64,000 bases of DNA, from contig JAIOHV010000090.1 of the NCBI GenBank assembly GCA_019912885.1, positions 1 to 64,000 on the forward strand, read 5' to 3'. The stretch is from a bacterium. Lineage in GTDB: Bacteria > Lernaellota > Lernaellaia > JACKCT01. The translations under genes were made by a program, and so were the position numbers. Every line of letters starts with the position of its first letter. The stretch's first letter is position 1. Shown in pieces: positions 1 through 7,795 of the stretch. Below the pieces are notes generated by a model. The model did no database searches, was not told where the DNA came from, and saw nothing but the letters and a program-made list of their open reading frames with translations.

Positions 1-754
1 CCACGTGGCGCACGCCCTTGGGCGGCGCGTTTTTCGGCGCGGGAATGACAAGCGACGCGCGCCCCCGATGCAATTCGCGCGCGCCGCCAAGGCCGGTGAG
101 GATCGCAATAACGGCCACCGGCACGAGCGCGACGCGCGGCCCGAACCGCCGGAGAAAAAACGCGGTCAGCGCGGCGAAGACGGTTGCGAAAGCCGCGATC
201 CCGGCGATTGCGCCCGGTTGCGAGCGCGTCACCTTCACATCGAACATCACGGCAGCGGCGCCGATCGCGGCGATGGGAAACGCCGCGACGAGCGCGCGGA
301 CCATTCCGCGCCAGCCGCTTCGCCAGGAATCGGAACCAAGACGCGACCCCGCTGCAAACGCGGCCACGCCGGCGAAAAACGCCGCGATAAGGATGGTCGG
401 CTGTTCGGTCAGGCGATGCGGCGGCACGCCGGGATAAATGATGACGACCGCCATCGTCGCCGCGGCGATGGCGCCGCCGACCGCCCGGGCCGACAGGGCG
501 GCGCGCGCGATCTTCGCCGGTAGGAGCGCGCTGACAAGGACGACAAGCAACGCAAACGCAAGCGCGAGTGTGCCGGTGACCGTCATGCCGCCGGCCGCCC
601 GCGCGCCCGCGAGCTTGCGTCCGTGTTCGGATACGGCGGCAAACAGGTCGGCCGCGGCCGCGACAAGCGCGACGGAAAGGATCAGGAAGAGCGTTCCGGC
701 CACGGCGCGCGATATTGTAAGCGGCGGCGTGGCGTGTGGCGTGGTATTCGGCAT
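1..754 (-). CDS. Multi-pass membrane protein, 3' end cut by window edge (possible membrane-anchored sulfatase N-terminus)
   Basis: An open frame of 251 codons runs leftwards off the window edge with no stop. It starts at the ATG whose first base is 754 (MPNTTPHATPP). The visible part has about five or six hydrophobic segments rich in Ala, Val and Ile, separated by short Arg-rich loops. It ends in a proline-rich linker (IPAPKNAPPKGVRHV) of the kind that often precedes the catalytic domain of membrane-anchored sulfatases, which starts with a beta-strand and a TxDTLRxD motif. That domain would lie outside the window, so the sulfatase idea is inference; the membrane protein is seen directly. Confidence 0.6.
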   Translation of the reverse strand, partial: MPNTTPHATPPLTISRAVAGTLFLILSVALVAAAADLFAAVSEHGRKLAGARAAGGMTVTGTLALAFALLVVLVSALLPAKIARAALSARAVGGAIAAATMAVVIIYPGVPPHRLTEQPTILIAAFFAGVAAFAAGSRLGSDSWRSGWRGMVRALVAAFPIAAIGAAAVMFDVKVTRSQPGAIAGIAAFATVFAALTAFFLRRFGPRVALVPVAVIAILTGLGGARELHRGRASLVIPAPKNAPPKGVRHV

Positions 755-848
755 GGATTCGCGATCGTGACGGAGTGCCGCAAAGGCCGTAGCCCCGCTC
801 GGAGTGCGCGTTGAATATCACGAAACGCGCGCGCGCGGAACGGCCCCG

Positions 849-1298
849 TCAGGTCTTGCCAAGCTGAAACGTCGCCTTCGACGACGTCTGCATCTCGCCG
901 CTGTCCTCGTCCGAGCCGACGGTGCTGACCTCGCCGGACATCGATGAGCCGGACACCGTGAAACGGCCGTTCGAAACCATCTTCATTCCGCCCATTTCGG
1001 AGGTTGCGTTCATCTTGAGCGTGGAGCCTTCGAGCAGGTATTCGCTCGTTTCGTTCGTGCCGGGCAGGTCGGACAGCTCGGTGACGATCTCGACCTTGTA
1101 CCGGTTGCCTTCAACGGGGGTGACCTTCACCGTTGCCGTGCCGTTTTTCGTGACGTCTTGCTCCATCATCGGGATCTTCACGTTCATCGAAACGGTGCCC
1201 TTGTATTCGCCCGCGACATTCGCGTCCTCGGCGAGCGCGGGCGCGGCAATAAGACAAATGGCGGTAAACAGAAAAAGCGCGCGGCGCGAAGTCAACAT
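849..1298 (-). CDS. Small secreted protein, unknown function
   Basis: 149 aa. A clear Sec signal peptide (MLTSRRALFLFTAICLIAAPALA) ends in ALA just before EDANVAGEYKG. The mature part is polar, rich in Thr, Ser, Lys and Met and predicted to be mostly beta-strand, like a small lipocalin- or YceI-like periplasmic barrel. I recognise no family motif. A strong ribosome site (AAGGAGG) lies 5 to 6 bases upstream of the ATG. It stands alone between two genes of different function. Confidence 0.7.
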   Translation of the reverse strand: MLTSRRALFLFTAICLIAAPALAEDANVAGEYKGTVSMNVKIPMMEQDVTKNGTATVKVTPVEGNRYKVEIVTELSDLPGTNETSEYLLEGSTLKMNATSEMGGMKMVSNGRFTVSGSSMSGEVSTVGSDEDSGEMQTSSKATFQLGKT

Positions 1299-1517
1299 GG
1301 CGGCCTCCTTGCGGCCCGGCGCGCGCGTGAAAAAACACGCGGGCCGGGTGCGTTTTGAACCGACGTTCGGAAAGTTGGGCGTGCGTCAACGCTAGCAAAC
1401 CGCGCGGCGGCGGGTCAACGCGCGCCGCGGTTGCGCCCAACGCGCCGGCGGCGATAAACTTTCGTCTCCTCGACAAGGAATCGCGCGCGCGGAAGTCACC
1501 CCGCGCCGGGAGAGGCC

Positions 1518-3434
1518 ATGGCGACGCTCGTCGTGCAAAACGGCGCGAAGACCGGGCAGGCCTTCGAGCTGACAAAGCCGTCCGTTTCGATCGGATCGGC
1601 CGCGTCCTGCGACATCGTCATCCCGGACGGCGGCGTTATGGCCGAACACGCGACGATCTTCGTGCGCGGCGAAGGGCGCGCGTATCTTCGCAATCACGAC
1701 GCCAACGCGCCGACCTACGTCAACGGCCGGCACGTGCCGTCGACCGCGCCGGTGAATGACGGCGCGACGATCCGCGCGGGCGATATCAACCTGCTTTTCA
1801 CGAGCGCGGCCGTTGCGGATATCGACTCCCCGCCCGCGCCGGCGCCGCCCGTTTTCGACGCGGCGCCCGCCGAAAGACCCGGATCGGCGGCCGAGGCGCA
1901 GCACAACGCGATCCTCGACGTGCTCACCGAGCACGAGCAATCCGCGCGGGCGGAGAAGATAAAGCACACGTTTTTCTACAACCTCACGCCGGTGAAGCTG
2001 GCCATCGGCGGCGCGTCGCTGCTCGCGCTTGCCGTTGTCGGCGCGATGATCTTGCGCGCGATCGACCCGGAGGCGATCGCCGCGAAAAAGGGCATCGACA
2101 AGGAAAACTGGAAGGAACTGGTCGGCAAGGTCATGGACGATATGGAAAAGAACCCGGAGAAATACAAGGACTTTAAGGCCAAGGGCGACCCCGAAAAGGT
2201 GCTGATGAAACTCGGCATGGACCCGGAGAAGGTAAAGAATTTCGTCGTCGGCCGCGCGTTCGGGTCGGGCGCGGGCGGCGCGAGCGGCGGATCGAAAACC
2301 GGCTCGTCGTCGTCATCTTCAGCCGGCGGCGCGGGGCGCACGCTCGATATCGAGGGCGGCGGCAACGCATCGATCACCGTCAAGGACGGTGGCGGATCGG
2401 GTGGTGGCGAGTCGGAATCGTCCTCGCCGTCCGGAGGCGGAGGCGGCGGCATGGGCATCCGCGCCTCCGGCGACGGACAGGCGGACATGCACTTCGAGAA
2501 CACCGCCGAGACGGATCAAAGTGAAAAGGTCGCGCAGGGCACGAAGATCGGCGACGAGTCCGCCAAGGGCGACGGCACGGGCGCGATCCCGAATATCCAG
2601 GGCAAGGGGCAGCTCAACGTCCACGACAAAAACCGCGCGAAGGGCAAGGACATTGCCATGCCCGAGGACGAGGGCGAAGGCGGCGATCTCGAGGAGGCGC
2701 TCGCGGGCAAGACGAAGGAGGCGACGAATCGCCGCCGCCGTCCCGCGCAGGCCGGCGAATCGTTCGCCGAGCCGGGCTGCCCGGCGGACGTGCTGCTCGC
2801 GCACCTTTCGCCGGACGCGCGCGCGGCGATCGCGCCCGCGCCGCTTGGCGGATTCGTGGTCGGATGGATCGAAGGCGCCGACGCCGCGTGGGCGCGCTGG
2901 TTTCCGAATGCAGGCGTCGCCGAAGATGCCCCAAACGGTCTCGATGCGCCGGCCGCGCGCGCGGCGATCGTCGAGCTTCCCGGCGGGCGCGGCGCGCGCG
3001 TCTTTGCGGACGAACGCGGTGTGATGGTTCGCCTCACGCAAGGCGACGAGTCGGAAACAATCGAAGTCAGCGACGAACCCGGAACGCACGCCGCGCCGGC
3101 GATCGCGTCCGCGGGTGACGGATTCGTCGTCGCCTGGGAGGCGACCGACCCGGCAACGGCGCGCACGTCGATGCGCTGGCGCGCATTCGCCACGGACGGC
3201 TCTCCGCGCGGCGACACGCGATCGTTCGCAATGGAGACCTTCCGCCAGGCCGGCCCGGCGCTCGCGTCAAACGACGACGGCCAGGTCGCTCTCGCATGGA
3301 TCGAGCGCCCGCAATACGGGATCGAGGCGCGCGTGCGCGTACAGGTTCTTGCACCGGGCGGCGGGGCGATTTGCGACTATAAGTTACCAAGCATTAACAA
3401 TAAATTTGTCGCGACAAAGGGGCATAAAAAATGA
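1518..3434 (+). CDS. FHA-domain membrane protein with truncated beta-propeller-like C-terminus
   Basis: 638 aa. Residues about 1-95 form a forkhead-associated domain (SIGSAASCDIVIPD, the GR.YLRN strand, YVNG), which binds phosphothreonine peptides in Ser/Thr kinase signalling. One membrane helix follows near residues 157-180, then a Gly/Ser/Asp low-complexity region (about 250-400), then three beta-repeat units of the type GGFVVGW, DGFVVAW, GQVALAW. Families built from such repeats usually have six or seven, so the C-terminus looks incomplete. The last 20 or so residues are encoded in AT-rich DNA unlike the rest of the gene. The start has a GGGAGAGG ribosome site. The stop overlaps the next start by 4 bases. 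Confidence 0.75.
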   Translation: MATLVVQNGAKTGQAFELTKPSVSIGSAASCDIVIPDGGVMAEHATIFVRGEGRAYLRNHDANAPTYVNGRHVPSTAPVNDGATIRAGDINLLFTSAAVADIDSPPAPAPPVFDAAPAERPGSAAEAQHNAILDVLTEHEQSARAEKIKHTFFYNLTPVKLAIGGASLLALAVVGAMILRAIDPEAIAAKKGIDKENWKELVGKVMDDMEKNPEKYKDFKAKGDPEKVLMKLGMDPEKVKNFVVGRAFGSGAGGASGGSKTGSSSSSSAGGAGRTLDIEGGGNASITVKDGGGSGGGESESSSPSGGGGGGMGIRASGDGQADMHFENTAETDQSEKVAQGTKIGDESAKGDGTGAIPNIQGKGQLNVHDKNRAKGKDIAMPEDEGEGGDLEEALAGKTKEATNRRRRPAQAGESFAEPGCPADVLLAHLSPDARAAIAPAPLGGFVVGWIEGADAAWARWFPNAGVAEDAPNGLDAPAARAAIVELPGGRGARVFADERGVMVRLTQGDESETIEVSDEPGTHAAPAIASAGDGFVVAWEATDPATARTSMRWRAFATDGSPRGDTRSFAMETFRQAGPALASNDDGQVALAWIERPQYGIEARVRVQVLAPGGGAICDYKLPSINNKFVATKGHKK

Positions 3435-4390
3435 AGAAATCCGTGCTCATTATCGTTTTGATATTAAGCGGCGTCTCCGCTTTAATTGATTACGTCTGCG
3501 AACCGTACTCGAAAAAAAAAGCAAAAAGAAACTTCGAGGCTCAGGTGGCAATATTACCAGTGCCAGAAATTGAAGTTATTTCGCCAGCCAAAAACACTGT
3601 CTCATTTTCCGAACGGACCATTTTATCGGGACGGTTGACGCCAAAGATTGAGATGTCTGACTGGAGGTCAGAAATTTATCCAAGGATATATATTGACGAT
3701 AAACCGATTTCGGTAAACAGCGACGGGCAGTTTAGCACGCTTATTGATACACCGAAAGAAAAAATATATCGTTTTGAGTTAATCGGCGTCTATTGCTTGC
3801 CAAACAATGTATTCAAACGCGGCGATTCTGGATGTAAATCAACGCGGGTTCAGCATGAAATTTATCGAAAATACACCGAGGAAGAGGGCAAACAAAAAGA
3901 GAGACAGAAAGAAGATGATTACCAAAAAGCGATTCTTCTTTTCAATCAAAAATCCTTCGACAAATCACTCCTGCTATTTTATCCAGGTTACAAAGACTCG
4001 GATAAATATATTGAAATCATCTTGAGGAGACAGGAGGAAGCAACAAAACGAAAAATGGAAGCATTTAAAAGAAAAGAAGAAGCTGAAAGAAGGCGGCAAG
4101 TAGCGGCAGAAAAAAGAGCGCAAGCTGCATTTGCTAGAACACGAGCGGGGCGTATATGTGCCAAAAATAAAGATTGGGACAAGATGACCTGCCTGCGCTT
4201 AGCTGATGACGAAATTTGGCTTGGCATGACAATTGGTATGCTTATCGCGCAACGAGGCCAGCCCGATTCGTATAACCCATCGAATTACGGCGACGGTGAA
4301 CAACGCCAATATTGCTGGAACAATTGGACGCCGTCGTGCGTTTACGATGACAATCAAGACTACCGAATTGACGCCTACAATTAATTTTTA
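3375..4390. other. AT-rich island replacing the end of the FHA gene
   Basis: From about 3375, base composition changes abruptly from very GC-rich to AT-rich, with A/T runs and codons such as ATA, TTA and AAA that neighbouring genes avoid. It returns to normal within the stop codon of the acyltransferase at 4388. The patch holds the last residues of the FHA gene and one complete gene. No terminal inverted repeats, transposase or tRNA are visible. It looks like horizontally acquired DNA joined by recombination, but this is inferred from composition only. Confidence 0.6.
3431..4384 (+). CDS. Exported coiled-coil protein with SmpA/OmlA-like C-terminal motif, unknown function
   Basis: 317 aa, encoded entirely in AT-rich DNA. 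The N-terminus (MKKSVLIIVLILSGVSALI) is a signal or anchor segment. Residues about 30-130 are probably beta-sandwich (ILSGRLTP, IYIDDKPISV). Residues about 145-240 are highly charged, with a coiled coil rich in Lys, Glu and Arg. The C-terminus carries IWLGMTIGMLIAQRGQPD followed by a QRQYCW strand, matching the pattern GMT..ev....G.Pd....g....w.Y seen in the SmpA/BamE-like fold. Codon use differs strongly from all neighbours, which suggests transfer. It overlaps the FHA gene by ATGA and may be translationally coupled. Confidence 0.65.
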   Translation: MKKSVLIIVLILSGVSALIDYVCEPYSKKKAKRNFEAQVAILPVPEIEVISPAKNTVSFSERTILSGRLTPKIEMSDWRSEIYPRIYIDDKPISVNSDGQFSTLIDTPKEKIYRFELIGVYCLPNNVFKRGDSGCKSTRVQHEIYRKYTEEEGKQKERQKEDDYQKAILLFNQKSFDKSLLLFYPGYKDSDKYIEIILRRQEEATKRKMEAFKRKEEAERRRQVAAEKRAQAAFARTRAGRICAKNKDWDKMTCLRLADDEIWLGMTIGMLIAQRGQPDSYNPSNYGDGEQRQYCWNNWTPSCVYDDNQDYRIDAYN

Positions 4391-5209
4391 CCTTTTCCGA
4401 TCCGCGACGATCTCGTCGATCATCCCTTGCAGCGTTTCGGTGACGGCGTTGTAAACGCGGTCGACCTTCGCGTCGAACGAGCGGGCGCCGCGAATGATTT
4501 TCGCGGTGTCGATCGGGTCGCCAAAACGCGCGACGACCCTGGCCGGCAGCGGCAGATGGAACATCGGGCCGATCATGAGGCCCCACGGCGCGGCGATGGA
4601 GATCGGAAACACCTTCGAGCGCAGCGTCTTGTCGAGGCGCAGGATTTTCGCGAGCGTCTCGCCGCGCGTCAGCACGAAAAACGTTTCGTGGCCGCCCACG
4701 TGCGCGAGCGGCACGATCGGCGTTTTCGTTTCCACAGCGATGCGCGCGAATCCCTTGCGTCCCGCGAAGTCGATCCGGTGGCGGTCGCGATACGGCTTGA
4801 ACGCGTCGTAGTCGCCTCCCGGATAAACGCCGAACTTGCCGCCGCGCGCGAGAATCTTGTGCGCGTTTTCGGGGCTTGCGCGAATCGCCCCCAGGCGCGG
4901 CAGCAACGCGCCGAGCACCGGCAGCTTCAGCACCGCCTCGTGCGCCATGAACCAGATCGGCTCCACGTTTCCAGGCCGGCCGTACCAGTGCTCGACGATG
5001 AGGAACGGGTCGAAAAACGTGATGCCGGAGTTGTGGTTGCCGACGATGATCGCGCGGCCTTCCGGGATCTTCTCGACACCGTAAACCCGCGAGCGAAAAT
5101 ACCACTTGCCCGGCCGGACGATCGGCATAAGGCGGCGCACAAAATCGAGATCGAAGTTTTCCAGGCTGTCGTGATCGACGCGGCCGGGGAAAATAATGGG
5201 AGCGGGCAT
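4388..5209 (-). CDS. Lysophospholipid acyltransferase family protein
   Basis: 273 aa from the ATG at 5209 (MPAPIIFPGRVD). It carries the hallmark acyltransferase sequence GNHNSGITFFDP (catalytic His and Asp), a KFGVYPGGDYDAFKP block corresponding to the phosphate-binding EG motif region, and the later strand PIVPLAHVGGHETFF. These place it in the PlsC/MGAT-like lysophospholipid acyltransferase superfamily, which moves an acyl chain from acyl-CoA or acyl-ACP to a lysolipid at the inner membrane. The frame stays open for more than 200 codons upstream, but those codons cover intergenic repeats, so the short start is preferred. The exact substrate is not readable. Confidence 0.8.
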   Translation of the reverse strand: MPAPIIFPGRVDHDSLENFDLDFVRRLMPIVRPGKWYFRSRVYGVEKIPEGRAIIVGNHNSGITFFDPFLIVEHWYGRPGNVEPIWFMAHEAVLKLPVLGALLPRLGAIRASPENAHKILARGGKFGVYPGGDYDAFKPYRDRHRIDFAGRKGFARIAVETKTPIVPLAHVGGHETFFVLTRGETLAKILRLDKTLRSKVFPISIAAPWGLMIGPMFHLPLPARVVARFGDPIDTAKIIRGARSFDAKVDRVYNAVTETLQGMIDEIVADRKR

Positions 5210-5509
5210 GGGCAAAGCGTCGCGCCAAGGCGGGGCCGTGTCAATGAGGAATACCGAGTGCGGAGTGCGGAGTGCGGAGTGCGGAGTGCGGAATGAATCG
5301 CGGAACCGCAATTCGGCGGTACACCGAGGGCGCAGAGAAGGTACGGAGGACACGGAGGATCTCTTAAGGATTTGGAACCGCGACCGTGAGGGAGCGGGTA
5401 CGAAAGAAATCGACGCTGATTGCTGATCGCTGAATGCTGACAGCTTTTTTTTGGGCACGGGCACGGGCACGCGGACAAGTGGTTGACGGCGATCGGGGAG
5501 TTGCCGACG
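5210..5509. repeat. Intergenic repeat cluster: GAGTGCG, GCTGATT and GGGCAC tandem arrays
   Basis: This 300-base spacer contains no gene. It holds five perfect copies of the heptamer GAGTGCG (5256-5290), a longer dispersed element beginning CGGTACACCGAGG (5318-5360) that recurs near 21697 and inverted near 21763-21808, four degenerate heptads GCTGATT/GCTGATC/GCTGAAT/GCTGACA (5415-5442), a run of eight T, and three copies of GGGCAC (5453-5470), which also recur at 21825-21866. The function is unknown. Confidence 0.75.
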
Positions 5510-5854
5510 ATGCCGCTCATGATCGACATCAAATCCCTCGCGGCTTCGATCCGTGAACTCTCCGACAACGGGCTTTCGGAACTGCGTCACGAGCTTTTGA
5601 CCAACCCGCGCGTCGCCCAAACGCTCGGCGGCGCGGTCAACCGCGTCGCGACCGCGAAGAGGCACTGGGACCGCAACGTGTCGCTCGCCATGTCCGCCGC
5701 GGGCATACCGAGCAAGAACGATTACGACCACCTGGCGACAAGCGCCCTCTCGCTCGCGCGCTCCATCGAACGCATCGAGGAGCGGCTTGACGAGATGCTG
5801 GTGCGCGTCGAGCGCCTCGCCCACGCGATCGACGCGAAAGACGCCCGCCGCTGA
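5510..5854 (+). CDS. Small helical protein encoded with a ParA-like ATPase
   Basis: 114 aa from ATG 5510 (MPLMIDIKSLAAS); GGGGAG lies about 9 bases upstream. An in-frame ATG at 5519 is an alternative. The protein is soluble and almost all helix, with a C-terminal coiled-coil stretch (SLARSIERIEERLDEMLVRVERL). I do not recognise the family; the amphipathic helical character is somewhat phasin-like. The stop overlaps the ParA start by one base (TGATG), so the two are co-translated and the protein is a likely partner or cargo factor of that ATPase. The role is inference. Confidence 0.6.
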   Translation: MPLMIDIKSLAASIRELSDNGLSELRHELLTNPRVAQTLGGAVNRVATAKRHWDRNVSLAMSAAGIPSKNDYDHLATSALSLARSIERIEERLDEMLVRVERLAHAIDAKDARR

Positions 5855-6615
5855 TGCGCAAGATCGCGTTCGTCAACGAGAAGGGCGGCACCTGCAAGAC
5901 GACGCTGGCCGTGAACATGGCGGCGTGGTTCGCGGGCAAGGGGCGGCGCGTGCTGCTTATCGACCTCGACCCGCAGGGGCAGTCGGGCAAGAGCCTCGGG
6001 ATCGACGTGCGTAACGTCGAACGCACGAGCGCGGAGCTTCTGCTCGACGACGCGATGAGCGTTCCGGACGCCGCCGCGCCGACGCGCATCGAAGGGCTCG
6101 ACATCATCGTGGCCAACAAGAACCTGACCGATTTCCCGACGAGCGCCGCGCCGCGCCAGGATCGCGCCGAGCTGCTTCGCAATAAACTGAAAGGCGTGCG
6201 CGGCTACGACATCGTCGTGTTCGATTCGCCGCCGTCGCTCGGGCTCGTGACGCTGAACGTGATGCTCGCGGCGAACGAGATCGTCATCCCCGTCAACCTC
6301 ACGTATCTCGCGCTCGACGGCTGCGCCGAGATCGTGGAGACGGTGGAGACCGTCAAGGCGAACCACAACAAGCACAACCTGCGCATCTCGATGGTGGTGC
6401 CGGTGTTCTATCGCAATACGCGGCTCGCGAATGCGATCCTCGCCAAACTGCGCGAGCATTTCGCCGAACGCGTCTCGCAAACGGTGATCGGCTTCAACGT
6501 CACGATCGACGAGGCGCAAAGCCAGGGCCGCACGATCTGGGAATACGCGCCGAACTCCCGCGGCGCCGAATTGCTCGGCGCGCTCGCGCGGGAGATCGAC
6601 GCGGCCTTAAATTGA
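5854..6615 (+). CDS. ParA/MinD-family ATPase with atypical Walker A
   Basis: 253 aa. The N-terminal deviant Walker A is NEKGGTCKTT, with the signature Lys residues of the ParA/MinD class. The glycine before GKT in the usual KGGxGKT is replaced by Cys. Walker A' (LLIDLDPQGQ) and Walker B-like VFDSPPSLG are intact. Such ATPases form ATP-dependent dimers that position plasmids, chromosomes, chemoreceptors or protein granules. No ParB gene or parS-like site is nearby, so this is probably an orphan positioning ATPase acting with the small helical protein encoded just upstream, not a replicon partition system. Confidence 0.85.
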   Translation: MRKIAFVNEKGGTCKTTLAVNMAAWFAGKGRRVLLIDLDPQGQSGKSLGIDVRNVERTSAELLLDDAMSVPDAAAPTRIEGLDIIVANKNLTDFPTSAAPRQDRAELLRNKLKGVRGYDIVVFDSPPSLGLVTLNVMLAANEIVIPVNLTYLALDGCAEIVETVETVKANHNKHNLRISMVVPVFYRNTRLANAILAKLREHFAERVSQTVIGFNVTIDEAQSQGRTIWEYAPNSRGAELLGALAREIDAALN

Positions 6616-6757
6616 AGATTGACGATTGCGGATCGAAGATTGCGGCAGTTGCGTCCCGTCGACGACGCGAGGGTTTCGGCGCACGCCTGATTTCGATTCA
6701 CGAAACCGGACGCGATGCCTGAAGCAATCGGCAATCTTCAATCTTCGATCTTCAATC
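6610..6757. repeat. Inverted pair of GATTGAA heptad arrays between convergent genes
   Basis: Five degenerate heptads (AATTGAA, GATTGAC, GATTGCG, GATCGAA, GATTGCG; 6610-6644) face an inverted array of the same unit (CAATCTT, CAATCTT, CGATCTT, CAATC; 6732-6757). They lie at the 3' ends of two convergent genes, and the second overlaps the stop codon of the prenyltransferase gene. The pair could form a long imperfect hairpin and act as a bidirectional terminator. That role is inference; the repeat is seen directly. Confidence 0.6.
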
Positions 6758-7634
6758 AAAGATAAATGATCGCCACGGTCGCGAGCGCGTACAAAAACGC
6801 GTTGATACGCATCGGCAGGTCCGAAAACAGAGCGCGCTCGATCGACATTTGCGCCTCTCCCTGATGGATGAGGTAGAGGTAGCGGAAGATGCCGTAGAGC
6901 ACGAACGGCGCAGTGAGCGCGAGCTTGTTCGTGCCGAACTTGGCCACCGTCTCCGGAGAGATCGTGTAGAGCGTGTAGGCGATGAGAATCGCGCTCGTGA
7001 TGACCGCGATCATCTGGTCGAGCAGATACGGATTGTAGTGCGCAAGGCTCGACCGGTGCCGCGCCGCCTCCTCGCCGAGCAGTTTGAAATCCAGCGAGCG
7101 CGCCGAAAGCCCGAGGAACAGGGAGAGCAGCATCGTGCAGATGAGAAGCCACGGGCTCATCGGCACGTCGATCACGACCGCTCCGGCGACAACGCGCAGC
7201 ACGTAGTTCGCCGCGAGCGTGAAGACATCGACGATGACGATTCGCGTCAGGATCGTGCTGTAGAGGACGTGCGTCGCGACGAACGCCGCCGCGACGAAAC
7301 CGAACGTGCGATCGAGCGCGAACGCGACCCAAAGGCCCACGGCCGTCAAGATCAGCGCGACGCCGACCGCGCTCGTGCCGCCAAGCTCCCGCATCGCGAT
7401 CGGCCGCGTGCCCTTGAGCGGATGCACGCGGTCGCCCACCGCGTCGATGACGTCGTTGAATAGGTAGGACGCCGACGCCAAAAGGCAAAAGACGATAAAC
7501 GCCGCCGCCGATTTCAAAAGCGGAAGCGGCGAACCCAGCTCCTGCGCGAACACCAGCGGCGCGAGCACGAGCAGGTTTTTCACCCAGTGTTTCGGGCGGA
7601 CGCTGACATAGACGTGGCGGGCGAAGGTGGTCAC
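6756..7634 (-). CDS. UbiA-family prenyltransferase, decaprenyl-phosphate phosphoribosyltransferase type
   Basis: 292 aa from GTG 7634 (VTTFARHVYVSVRPKHW). The frame extends 49 codons further upstream through repeat DNA, so the shorter start is preferred. About nine membrane helices. The first Asp-rich motif NDVIDAVGDRVHPLKGTRP matches the NDxxDxxxDxxHPxKxxRP form typical of 5-phosphoribosyl-1-pyrophosphate:decaprenyl-phosphate phosphoribosyltransferases rather than quinone-type UbiA. The second motif region is RSLDFKLLGEEAARHR. Relatives make the arabinosyl donor in mycobacteria and occur in many envelope-polysaccharide loci. No partner epimerase of that pathway is adjacent, so the product is uncertain. 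Confidence 0.8.
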   Translation of the reverse strand: MTTFARHVYVSVRPKHWVKNLLVLAPLVFAQELGSPLPLLKSAAAFIVFCLLASASYLFNDVIDAVGDRVHPLKGTRPIAMRELGGTSAVGVALILTAVGLWVAFALDRTFGFVAAAFVATHVLYSTILTRIVIVDVFTLAANYVLRVVAGAVVIDVPMSPWLLICTMLLSLFLGLSARSLDFKLLGEEAARHRSSLAHYNPYLLDQMIAVITSAILIAYTLYTISPETVAKFGTNKLALTAPFVLYGIFRYLYLIHQGEAQMSIERALFSDLPMRINAFLYALATVAIIYL

Positions 7635-7687
7635 GCGCGGGAGTGTAGTGCCCGACGCGCGGCGTCTCAAGCGGAGCCAGGAAAGAG

Positions 7688-7722
7688 GATTGAGGATTGA
7701 GGATTGAGGATCGAGGATCGAG
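7688..7722 (+). repeat. Five tandem GATTGAG heptads
   Basis: GATTGAG three times, then GATCGAG twice, exactly in register with period 7, between the divergent prenyltransferase and lipoprotein genes. It is the same unit family as the arrays at 6610-6757. Confidence 0.75.
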
Positions 7723-7795
7723 GGCAACGGCGTGCATGACGTTGCATGCGCCAACGGGCACGCGGATAATCGAATCGACATCCGCGAGGTTCCCC

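Noticed and set aside
3375-4390. Insertion sequence or genomic island with mobility genes
   Set aside because: Despite foreign composition there is no transposase, integrase, terminal inverted repeat or tRNA in or next to the patch.
5256-5470. CRISPR array
   Set aside because: Units are 6-7 bases and directly abutting, without spacers, and no cas genes are present in the window.
5210-5824. N-terminal extension of the acyltransferase to 478 codons
   Set aside because: The extra codons translate heptad and dispersed repeats and overlap the helical protein gene at 5510. The family domain begins after the ATG at 5209.
5854-6615. Plasmid or chromosome partition locus
   Set aside because: No ParB homologue or repeated parS-like site lies nearby, and the neighbours are ordinary chromosomal genes.
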